In this document: positions 16,272-25,377 of the stretch, one piece after another
How positions within the stretch are numbered: position 1 is the first letter of the stretch
Layout: every line of letters begins with the position of its first letter
NCBI RefSeq assembly: GCF_000524475.1
Contig: NZ_BAVQ01000006.1
Coordinates: 62,001 to 126,000 of the forward strand
Reading direction: 5' to 3'
Length of the DNA: 64,000 nucleotides
Source of the DNA: Tomitella biformata AHU 1821
GTDB taxonomy: Bacteria; Actinomycetota; Actinomycetes; Mycobacteriales; Mycobacteriaceae
Notes under the pieces: model-generated
What the model was told of the DNA's origin: nothing
Databases searched by the model: none
The model's input: only the letters and a program-made list of their open reading frames with translations
Made by a program: the position numbers and the translations under genes

Positions 16272-17429
16272 GTGCAGCGAACCGTGTTCAACGAGGACCA
16301 CGAGGCATTCCGCCAGAGCATCCGCGACTTCATCGCGAAGGAGGTCAGCCCGGTCCACCATGAGTGGGAGGCGGAGGGGCATCCGCCGCGTGAGTTCTAC
16401 CGGCGGCTGGGGGAGCTCGGCGTGCTTGGTGTCCAGGCGCCGGAGGAGTTTGGCGGCGGCGGCGAGGCGAGCATCAAGTTCAACGTGGTGGTGGCCGAAG
16501 AGATCGCCGCCGCGGGCGCGTCCTTCGGCAGCTACTCCGTGCACAGCAACCTGATCCTGCCGTATCTCGTGGAGCATGCGACCGCAGAGCAGAAGGGCCG
16601 CTGGCTCCCCGGGTTCGCGTCGGGCGAGCTGATGTTCGCGATCGCCATGACCGAGCCGGGCACCGGATCGGACCTGGCCAATATCGCCACGTCCGCCAAG
16701 CTGTCCGCGGACGGCACGCACTATGTGCTCAACGGCGCGAAGACGTTCATCACCGGCGGCGTGCTCGCGGACCGCGTGTTGGTGGTGTGCCGGACCGCGC
16801 CCAGCACCCCCGAGGACCGCCGCGCCGGCCTGAGCATCCTCGTGGTCGACACGTCATCCGAGGGGTACGCGGTGGGTCGCAAGATCGACAAGATCGGCCT
16901 GCGGACCTCGGACACCGCCGAGCTGTCCTTCACCGACGTGAAGGTGCCGGTGACGGACCGGCTGGGCGAGGAGGGGGCCGGATTCTCCTACCTGACCCAC
17001 AACCTGGCGCAGGAGCGGCTGACCATCGCGTTCGGCGCCGCCGCGACCTCGTCGGCGGCGCTGGCGCACGCGATCGGCTACGTCAAGGAACGCAAGGTGT
17101 TCGGCAAGCCCGTCGCCGCGTTCCAGAACACCAAATTCGTGTTGGCGGAGTGCGCGACAGACGTCCTGGCGATCCAGTTGATGGTCGACCGGGCCATCGA
17201 GCTGCACGACGCCGGCGAGCTCACCGTCCCCGACGCGGCGCGGGCGAAGCTGTTCTGCACGGAGACCGCGGGCCGGGTGATCGACAAGTGCCTGCAGCTG
17301 CACGGCGGCTACGGGTACGTCACCGAATACCCCATCGCCCGGCTCTACGCCGACACCCGCGTCACCCGGATCTACGGCGGCACCAGCGAGGTCATGAAGA
17401 CGATCATCGCCAAGGACCTAGGGCTGTGA
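16272..17429 (+). CDS. acyl-CoA dehydrogenase
   Basis: A 385-residue FAD-dependent dehydrogenase making the trans-2-enoyl-CoA. The flavin-site motif is AMTEPGTGSD (about 131-140), the C-terminal helix contains QLHGGYGYVTEYP, and the catalytic base is Glu373 in YGGTSEVMK. The start is GTG at 16272 with AAGGAG 7 nt upstream; an ATG at 16230 has no ribosome binding site and adds an atypical tail. It is alone on its transcript, between a LysR-type box and a perfect hairpin terminator. The left-edge fragment (1-86) is its closest relative in the window. Confidence 0.92.
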   Translation: MQRTVFNEDHEAFRQSIRDFIAKEVSPVHHEWEAEGHPPREFYRRLGELGVLGVQAPEEFGGGGEASIKFNVVVAEEIAAAGASFGSYSVHSNLILPYLVEHATAEQKGRWLPGFASGELMFAIAMTEPGTGSDLANIATSAKLSADGTHYVLNGAKTFITGGVLADRVLVVCRTAPSTPEDRRAGLSILVVDTSSEGYAVGRKIDKIGLRTSDTAELSFTDVKVPVTDRLGEEGAGFSYLTHNLAQERLTIAFGAAATSSAALAHAIGYVKERKVFGKPVAAFQNTKFVLAECATDVLAIQLMVDRAIELHDAGELTVPDAARAKLFCTETAGRVIDKCLQLHGGYGYVTEYPIARLYADTRVTRIYGGTSEVMKTIIAKDLGL

Positions 17430-17435
17430 TGGCCT

Positions 17436-17464
17436 CGGCCCCACTGTCCTAGACAGTGGGGCCG
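17436..17464. terminator. hairpin terminator after acyl-CoA dehydrogenase
   Basis: A perfect 13-bp stem (CGGCCCCACTGTC, 17436-17448, with 17452-17464) and a 3-nt CTA loop, 6 nt after the dehydrogenase stop. The next gene converges on it (thiolase end at 17500), so it may serve both. Confidence 0.75.
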
Positions 17465-17499
17465 GGCAACCACGTCGGTCACGTCGCGGGCAGGTGGGA

Positions 17500-18708
<1,209 letters not shown>

Positions 18709-18741
18709 GATCGCTGCTCTCTTCTACTCGTAATGTGCGGT

Positions 18742-19482
18742 TCACATGAATCGGCCGCCGGTGACCTCGAGGACGGTGCCGGTCATATAGGAGGACATGT
18801 CGGATGCGAGGAACAGCGCCACCGACGCGACCTCGGCGACCTCGCCCGCGCGGTTCATCGGAATCTCGGCCATCTTCCCGTCCCACGCCTTCTGTGGCAT
18901 GGCCTCGGTCATGGCCGAGCGGATCAGGCCCGGCTGAATCGCGTTGACCCGGACGCCGTGGTGCGCCATCTCCTTCGCCGCGGCCTTGGTCATGCCGACG
19001 ATGCCGGCCTTGGCGGCGGAGTAGTTGGTCTGCCCGATCATGCCGACCTTGCCGGACAGTGACGAGAGATTGACGATCGCGCCGCTCTTGGCCTCCCGCA
19101 TGATCGCGGAGGCCTTGCGCGTGCCCTGCCAGGTGCCTTTCAGGTGCACGCCGATCACCAGGTCGAAATCCTCCTCGGTCATGGTGCGCATCGTGGCGTC
19201 GCGGGTGATGCCGGCGTTGTTGACGACGACATCGAGCGAGCCGAAGCCGTCGACGGCCTCAGCGAGCAACACGTCCCAGTCCTCGGCCCGCACCACGTCG
19301 CAGCGCACGGCGCGGGCCACATCGCGGCCGCCAAGCTGCTCGGCGGCCGCGGTTGCCCGTTCGAGGTCGAGATCGCCGATGACGACGCGGGCGCCGGCAT
19401 CCACGAACTGGCGGGCGATCTCGAAACCGATGCCCTGGGCGCCTCCGGTGACGACGGCGGTGCGGTTGGCCAACAGGCTCAT
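18742..19482 (-). CDS. SDR dehydrogenase (FabG-like)
   Basis: A 246-residue short-chain dehydrogenase: TGGAQGIGF at 12-20, NNAGITRD at 88-95, catalytic Tyr154/Lys158 in TNYSAAKAG, and a C-terminal [13 protein letters not shown]. The frame is open far upstream, but that is antisense to the next dehydrogenase. The ATG at 19482 with AAAGGA before it fits the family N-terminus. It resembles 3-oxoacyl reductases/3-hydroxyacyl-CoA dehydrogenases; the IGDLDLERA sequence after the Rossmann motif suggests NAD. It is divergent from the dehydrogenase at 19639, with a shared ATAGGCGAT motif at 19541-19549. Confidence 0.9.
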   Translation of the reverse strand: MSLLANRTAVVTGGAQGIGFEIARQFVDAGARVVIGDLDLERATAAAEQLGGRDVARAVRCDVVRAEDWDVLLAEAVDGFGSLDVVVNNAGITRDATMRTMTEEDFDLVIGVHLKGTWQGTRKASAIMREAKSGAIVNLSSLSGKVGMIGQTNYSAAKAGIVGMTKAAAKEMAHHGVRVNAIQPGLIRSAMTEAMPQKAWDGKMAEIPMNRAGEVAEVASVALFLASDMSSYMTGTVLEVTGGRFM

Positions 19483-19540
19483 GGCAGTCCTTTCTAAACG
19501 CGCGGGGGCGCGCCGGGTGATGATCCGAATATATCGGCGG

Positions 19541-19586
19541 ATAGGCGATTCGACCCCGCAAAATTCATCGAAGGTGGCTATCGGTG
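19541..19586. promoter_or_regulatory. divergent promoter region with ATAGGCGAT and inverted repeat
   Basis: Between the SDR and the dehydrogenase lies ATAGGCGATTCGA, and 20 nt on TCGAAGGTGGCTATC, an imperfect inverted repeat (GATAG...CTATC ends). ATAGGCGAT is also part of promoter B, which suggests a common regulator. No clear -35/-10 pair could be assigned. Confidence 0.35.
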
Positions 19587-19638
19587 AATGTCTCTTTTCG
19601 TATTGGACACCGGACTCCGCACCACGCAGGCTGGCAGC

Positions 19639-20820
<1,182 letters not shown>

Positions 20821-20893
20821 CCGTTGCATTCTCATTCGCACATCGCTGGGCCGTGGCGCCCGGCGCCGATCAATCCTGGGAAGGACGTACCGC

Positions 20894-22144
20894 ATGAACT
20901 CGTCCGATAGCCATTCGTCCGATATGTCTGCGCCGTTGGCCGGCGTGCGGGTCGTCGAGGTCTCGAGCTTCGTCGCGGCCCCGCTCTGCGGCATGACGCT
21001 CGCCCAACTGGGGGCCGAGGTCATCCGCGTCGACCCCATCGGCGGGGCCGCCGATTACCACCGCTGGCCCCTCACCGACGACGGCGAGTCCATCTACTGG
21101 GCGGGCCTGAACAAGGGCAAACGCTCCCTCGCCGCCGACTTCCGGGACCCCGCCGCGCAGCAAGTGATCCGCGACCTCATCGTGGAGGCTGGCATCGTCG
21201 TCACCAACGCCGCGGGCCGGGACTGGCTGGACTACACGGGCCTGTCGCGCGAGCGGCCGGACCTGATCCACCTGCAGGTCCTCGGCCGCGCGGATGGCGG
21301 CGCCGCCGTCGACTACACCGTCAACGCCGCCGTCGGCTTCCCCCTCGCGACGGGGCCCAGCGGCCACGATGGTCCGGTCAACCACCTGCTGCCCGCCTGG
21401 GATATCGCGTGCGGGCTGTACGCGGCGTTGTCGATCACCGCCGCCGTGCACCGACGCGAGGTCACCGGCGCCGGCTCGAAAATTGTGCTGCCGCTCGAAG
21501 ACGTGGCGCTGGCCACCGCCGGCAACCTCGGCTACCTCGCCGAAGCGCAGCTCGGCGGCGCGGACCGCGAGCGGATCGGCAACGCGGTTTACGGCACCTA
21601 TGGCAACGACTTCGCCGCCGCCGACGGCGCCCGGTTCATGATTGTGGCGCTCACGCCGCGGCACTTTCGCGACCTGGCGGAGCTCACCGGCACCACGGCG
21701 GCGGTCGCCGCGGTGGAAACGGCGCTCGGCGTCGACTTCCGGGACGAAGGCACCCGCTTCCAGCATCGCGACCTCCTGAATGGACTCTTCGGCCCCTGGT
21801 TCCGCGCGCACACCGGTGACGAGGTGGAGAAGTTCCTGTCGGCGTCGTCGGTGCTGTATGAGCGGTACCGCACCTTCGCGGAGGTCGCCGCGGACCCGCG
21901 GGTCACGGCCAATCCGCTGTTCCAACAGCTCGACCAGCCCCGCATCGGCGCGCATCTCGCACCTGGTGCCCCGATGTCGATCGATGGACAGCACAGCCGG
22001 CCGCGTCCAGCTCCCGGGAACGGGGACGACACCGCCGCGGTCCTGGCCGAGCACCTGGGCCTGAACTCCGATGAGATCGCTCGGCTCATTGACTCCGGCG
22101 CCGTCTACTCGGCCGCGCCCCTCGAACACAAGGACCTGCTATGA
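20894..22144 (+). CDS. class III CoA-transferase (CaiB/BaiF family)
   Basis: A 416-residue family III CoA-transferase. The N-terminal Rossmann-like segment is PLAGVRVVEVSSFVAAPLCGMTLAQLGAEV (read in two overlapping pieces, 14-43). The conserved catalytic aspartate is Asp170 in LPAWDIACGLYAALSI, the position of the aspartyl-CoA intermediate. The ATG at 20894 has GGAAGGA upstream; longer frames overlap the previous gene. It may move CoA from a product thioester to the incoming acid, or act as a racemase of 2-methylacyl-CoA, since both functions occur in this family. The stop overlaps the next dehydrogenase (ATGA). Confidence 0.88.
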   Translation: MNSSDSHSSDMSAPLAGVRVVEVSSFVAAPLCGMTLAQLGAEVIRVDPIGGAADYHRWPLTDDGESIYWAGLNKGKRSLAADFRDPAAQQVIRDLIVEAGIVVTNAAGRDWLDYTGLSRERPDLIHLQVLGRADGGAAVDYTVNAAVGFPLATGPSGHDGPVNHLLPAWDIACGLYAALSITAAVHRREVTGAGSKIVLPLEDVALATAGNLGYLAEAQLGGADRERIGNAVYGTYGNDFAAADGARFMIVALTPRHFRDLAELTGTTAAVAAVETALGVDFRDEGTRFQHRDLLNGLFGPWFRAHTGDEVEKFLSASSVLYERYRTFAEVAADPRVTANPLFQQLDQPRIGAHLAPGAPMSIDGQHSRPRPAPGNGDDTAAVLAEHLGLNSDEIARLIDSGAVYSAAPLEHKDLL

Positions 22145-23331
22145 CCCGTCTTGCCCAGACCCACGGCCTCACCGAGTTCCAGACCGAGATCCTCGCCACC
22201 GTCCGCGCGTTCGTGGACAAGGAGGTCATCCCGAACGCCCAGGAGCTCGAGCACTCCGACACCTACCCGCAGGCCATCGTCGACCAGATGAAGGACATGG
22301 GCCTGTTCGGCCTGATGATCCCCGAGGAGTACGGCGGCCTCGGCGAATCCCTCCTCACCTACGCGCTGTGTGTGGAGGAGCTCGCGCGCGGCTGGATGAG
22401 CGTGTCCGGGGTGATCAACACCCACTTCATCGTCGCCTACATGATCCGCCAGCACGGCACCCAAGCCCAGAAGGACCACTATCTGCCTCGGATGGCGACC
22501 GGCGAGGTGCGCGGCGCGTTCTCGATGTCCGAGCCCGAGCTGGGCTCCGACGTCGCCGCGATCCGCACTAAAGGCACGCGGGCGGGCGATGGCTATGTGA
22601 TCAACGGGCAGAAGATGTGGCTGACCAACGGCGCGAGCTCAACCCTGGTCGCCGCGCTGGTGCGCACCGACGAGGGTGCCTCTCGCCCGCACCAGAACCT
22701 GACGACGTTCCTGATCGAGAAGCCCGCCGGGTTCGGCGAGGTCGTCCCCGGGATCACCATTCCTAGGAAGCTCGACAAGATGGGCTATAAGGGCATCGAC
22801 ACCACCGAGCTCTTCTTCGACGACTACCAGGCCAGTGCCGACCAGATTCTGGGCGGGACGCCCGGCCGCGGCTTCGCGCAGATGATGGACGGCGTCGAGG
22901 TCGGCCGGGTCAACGTCTCCGCCCGCGCCTGCGGGGTCGCGATCCGCGCGTTCGAGCTTGCTGTGAAATACGCCCAGCAGCGCCACACGTTCGGCAAGGC
23001 GATCGCCGAGCACCAGGCGATCGCGTTCTCACTCGCGGAGATGGCCACCAAGGTCGAGGCCGCGCACCTGATGATGGTCAACGCGGCCCGGCTCAAGGAC
23101 TCCGGCGAGCGCAATGACGTCGCCGCCGGGATGTCGAAGTACCTGGCCAGCGAGTACTGCTCGGAGGTCACGCAGGCGAGCTTCCGCATCCACGGCGGCT
23201 ACGGCTACTCCAAGGAATACGAGATCGAGCGGCTCATGCGCGAGGCCCCGTTCCTGCTGATCGGGGAGGGCACCAGCGAGATCCAGAAGACCATCATCAG
23301 CAAGGGGCTGCTGCGCACCTACAAGCTGTGA
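22141..23331 (+). CDS. acyl-CoA dehydrogenase
   Basis: A 396-residue acyl-CoA dehydrogenase whose ATG overlaps the CoA-transferase stop. Motifs: FSMSEPELGSDVAAI around the flavin site, MWLTNGASST, FRIHGGYGYSKEYEIERLMRE and catalytic Glu380 in GEGTSEIQK. The SEPELGSD variant and coupling to a class III CoA-transferase resemble dehydrogenases acting on branched or dicarboxylic CoA esters, but this is only a hint. A small hairpin (23372-23388) follows 40 nt after the stop. Confidence 0.9.
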   Translation: MTRLAQTHGLTEFQTEILATVRAFVDKEVIPNAQELEHSDTYPQAIVDQMKDMGLFGLMIPEEYGGLGESLLTYALCVEELARGWMSVSGVINTHFIVAYMIRQHGTQAQKDHYLPRMATGEVRGAFSMSEPELGSDVAAIRTKGTRAGDGYVINGQKMWLTNGASSTLVAALVRTDEGASRPHQNLTTFLIEKPAGFGEVVPGITIPRKLDKMGYKGIDTTELFFDDYQASADQILGGTPGRGFAQMMDGVEVGRVNVSARACGVAIRAFELAVKYAQQRHTFGKAIAEHQAIAFSLAEMATKVEAAHLMMVNAARLKDSGERNDVAAGMSKYLASEYCSEVTQASFRIHGGYGYSKEYEIERLMREAPFLLIGEGTSEIQKTIISKGLLRTYKL

Positions 23332-23756
23332 CTCGGCCACTGATCGGGACCTGCAGGACGCCTACGTTCCGCGGGCACCCGATGCCCGGGAATCTAGGCG
23401 ATGAGGACCGGGTTTCGCCCGCTCGTGCGGTCAGAGACGACCCCCGTTCGCAGCCACCTGGGGAAACGTCCGAATAGCTCCGTCAGGATTTTCACGAGCG
23501 GGCACCCGACCTGCAATTATTGTGGAGGAACGGCCCAAACCCCCCGTTGGTGAAGGCTGACCGGCCGCCACCACCCGCGCCACCTGGGCTTTTCCGGCGA
23601 CACCTAATTCGAGGCTCGTCCACCGGGGGATTTACGGTGTCCGACGCTCCCGATTGAGGTGTTACGGGCGTTGTCTGCCCGCGCAACGTAGGCCCGCGGC
23701 AGGACTATTGGCAGAGCCACACTCGGAGCGGACGACGACGAAATGGCCTAGCCGCG
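23332..23756. other. 425-nt gene-free space with several inverted repeats
   Basis: No credible coding frame is seen between the convergent dehydrogenase and FGE genes. It holds a hairpin CGGGCA-5-TGCCCG (23372-23388), the long structure described at 23409-23508, a six-C run (23540-23545), a GACACC/GGTGTC pair near 23603-23645 and a duplicated 12-mer GCGGGCACCCGA (23371-23382 and 23499-23510). This is much more structure than simple termination needs. Confidence 0.5.
23409..23508. ncRNA. candidate structured RNA (long-range stem with inner hairpin)
   Basis: An outer stem pairs CGGGT-ttc-GCCCGCTCGTG (23409-23427) with CACGAGCGGGC-ACCCG (23493-23508): 16 base pairs with a 3-nt bulge. Inside it, GACG-a-CCCC (23436-23444) pairs with GGGG-aaa-CGTC (23460-23470). 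CCCCCGTT occurs inside this structure and again just downstream (six Cs). C-rich loops recall actinobacterial 6C-type RNAs, but I could not match the consensus. Transcription strand is unknown; a complex terminator is the alternative. Confidence 0.35.
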
Positions 23757-24695
23757 TTAGGCGTCGTTCGCGCAGCGGAACCCGAGGTTGGCCGAGGCCG
23801 AGTCGGGGGTGTTCGAGGAGCGGGCGGCGACGCGGTAGCGGTTGCAGTACGAGTCGTGGCACAGGAAGGACCCGCCGCGCATGACCCGGCTCTCGCCCTC
23901 GTCCGGCCCGGCCGGGTTTTGCCGCGGCGAGCGCTGGTAGTAGGCGGGGTCGAAGCGGTCCGCGCACCACTCCCACACATTGCCGGCCATGTTGTAGAGC
24001 CCGAAACCGTTGGGGCGGTAGGTCTTCACAGGCGCGGTGGTGAGGTAGCCGTCGTCCTCGGTGTTCACGTGCGGGAACTCGCCCTGCCAGATATTGCAGC
24101 GCCACTGCCCGCGTGGGGTGAGCTCGTCGCCCCAGGCGTAGCGCTTGCCGACGAGGCCGCCGCGCGCGGCGCACTCCCACTCGGCCTCCGTGGGCAGGCG
24201 CTTGCCGGCCCACGAGGCGTAGGCCTGCGCGTCGTGCCAGGACACGTGCGTGACGGGGTGGTTCTGACAGTCGCCGATACCCGAGAGCGGGCCCTCCGGA
24301 TGCTTCCAGTCCGCACCGCGCACGGTCAGCCACCAGGGCGTGGAGTCGAGCCGGTTGAGCACGTCTGCGGGTTCGGCGGCCACGGCGAGGTGGAAGACGG
24401 CGGAGCTGCCGTAGCGCTCGGACTCGGTGACGTAGCTGGTGGCCTTGGCGAACTTTGCGAACGCGCTGTTGGTGACGGCGGTGGCGTCGATGTGGAACGG
24501 GGCGAGCTCGACGGCGTGCACGGGGACCTCGCCGTCGGCGGGATAGCCCTCGTTGAAGTGGTCGCCCATCGCGAAGACTCCGCCCGGGATCAGGACCTGG
24601 CCCTTGGTGCTGCGCGGCGAGTCGAAGGCGGCCGGTTGGCTGGCATCGGAGCCGGGGGTGCGGGTGGACCCGGCGCAGCAGGGGGACTGGGTCAT
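23757..24695 (-). CDS. formylglycine-generating enzyme (sulfatase maturase)
   Basis: A 312-residue FGE/SUMF1-family protein that oxidises the active-site cysteine of type I sulfatases to formylglycine. The catalytic, copper-binding cysteines are Cys279 and Cys284 in GGSFLCHDSYCNRYRVAAR. Other family motifs are IPGGVFAMGD (36-45), RLPTEAEWE (166-174), GNVWEW (238-243) and the C-terminal LGFRCAND. The ATG at 24695 overlaps the TetR stop by 4 nt, so the maturase is expressed with the regulator. The target is surely the divergent sulfatase at 25378 and possibly the second one at 41376. Confidence 0.93.
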   Translation of the reverse strand: MTQSPCCAGSTRTPGSDASQPAAFDSPRSTKGQVLIPGGVFAMGDHFNEGYPADGEVPVHAVELAPFHIDATAVTNSAFAKFAKATSYVTESERYGSSAVFHLAVAAEPADVLNRLDSTPWWLTVRGADWKHPEGPLSGIGDCQNHPVTHVSWHDAQAYASWAGKRLPTEAEWECAARGGLVGKRYAWGDELTPRGQWRCNIWQGEFPHVNTEDDGYLTTAPVKTYRPNGFGLYNMAGNVWEWCADRFDPAYYQRSPRQNPAGPDEGESRVMRGGSFLCHDSYCNRYRVAARSSNTPDSASANLGFRCANDA

Positions 24696-25285
24696 TGGGT
24701 GGGCCTCTCGTCGTCGACCAGCTCTGCCAGCAGGTCCGCCATCCGGGCCTCGACTGTTGGCCGGTCGGCATCGTCGATGTCGAACGCTGACAGTATCTCC
24801 CGGTTGAAGATCGACCATCCCCACAGCACAGTGAGGGCGGCCATGAGGCGCAGATCGTGGTCGGGATCTTGCGGAGACAGGGCGCGGACCCGCGCGATAT
24901 TGCGATGCTGGGCCCCGGCGAGGGGGCTGGGCGCGGTCCCGTCGCCCTCCAGGGCCAGCCAGGCGATGGTCCGCACGAAGTCGGTGTTGCCGGTGGCCCC
25001 GAGGAACATCTGGCGGATGGCGTCGGGCACGGTGCCGTCGTCCTCGAGGGCCCGAGCGCTGCGATCGAGGGTGTCGGAGATGACCTCGTCGACTAGTTGG
25101 TCCTTGCGGCCGAAGTGGCGGTGGATAAGCCCCACGTTGACGCGGGCGGTCGCCGCGATATCGCGCAGCGAGCCGCGGGTGCCCTCGCGGGCGAAGTGCT
25201 GGCGGGCCGCCCGCAGGATCGACCGGCGGACCTCGTCGCGCCCCTGAGGCTTCGAGTCTTGGGGCTTCGAGTCTTGGGGTTTCAC
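24692..25285 (-). CDS. TetR-family regulator of the sulfatase module
   Basis: About 197 residues from the GTG at 25285. The DNA-binding domain is SILRAARQHFAREG...SLRDIAATARVNVGLIHRHFGRKDQLV, a typical TetR helix-turn-helix; the C-terminal ligand domain is variable. The start is uncertain: GTG codons at 25300 and 25285 and a TTG at 25345 are all in frame. The two palindromic operators (25310-25354) would lie inside the coding region if 25345 were used, so I prefer an internal GTG. The N-terminus is a tandem KPQDS repeat from a 15-bp DNA duplication. Co-translated with FGE. Probably represses both the sulfatase and its own operon. Confidence 0.85.
   Translation of the reverse strand: MKPQDSKPQDSKPQGRDEVRRSILRAARQHFAREGTRGSLRDIAATARVNVGLIHRHFGRKDQLVDEVISDTLDRSARALEDDGTVPDAIRQMFLGATGNTDFVRTIAWLALEGDGTAPSPLAGAQHRNIARVRALSPQDPDHDLRLMAALTVLWGWSIFNREILSAFDIDDADRPTVEARMADLLAELVDDERPTQ
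25248..25277. repeat. 15-bp tandem repeat in TetR N-terminus
   Basis: Two exact copies of GGCTTCGAGTCTTGG (25248-25262, 25263-25277) followed by a partial third. On the minus strand they encode KPQDS repeats ahead of the DNA-binding domain. Such repeats can vary in number by slippage. Confidence 0.9.
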
Positions 25286-25297
25286 TGAATCGGATTC

Positions 25298-25354
25298 CAC
25301 TTCACGAAGTGTAGTCGAGCGGCTACATTTGATCGGTGTAGCCAACCGGCTACG
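25298..25354. promoter_or_regulatory. operator cluster between TetR and sulfatase genes
   Basis: Three palindromes: CACTTCACGAAGTG (25298-25311, perfect 6-bp arms), TGTAGTCGAGCGGCTACA (25310-25327, 12 of 16 core positions symmetric) and GTAGCCAACCGGCTAC (25338-25353, perfect 6-bp arms with 4-nt centre). The last two share GTAG-C...GGCTAC and are 27 bp apart centre to centre, typical of paired TetR operators. A weak sulfatase promoter TTGATC-16-TACGGT (25329-25356) would be covered by the second operator. Confidence 0.65.
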
Positions 25355-25377
25355 GTCTGTATGGCGGGAGCGCAGCA

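Noticed and set aside
23409-23560. Definite 6C RNA
   Set aside because: C-rich motifs are suggestive, but I could not fit two hairpins with six-C loops; left as an unassigned structured candidate.
23492-23686. 64-codon minus-strand frame in the gap at 23.5 kb
   Set aside because: No ribosome binding site, no recognisable composition, and it runs across the strong inverted repeats.
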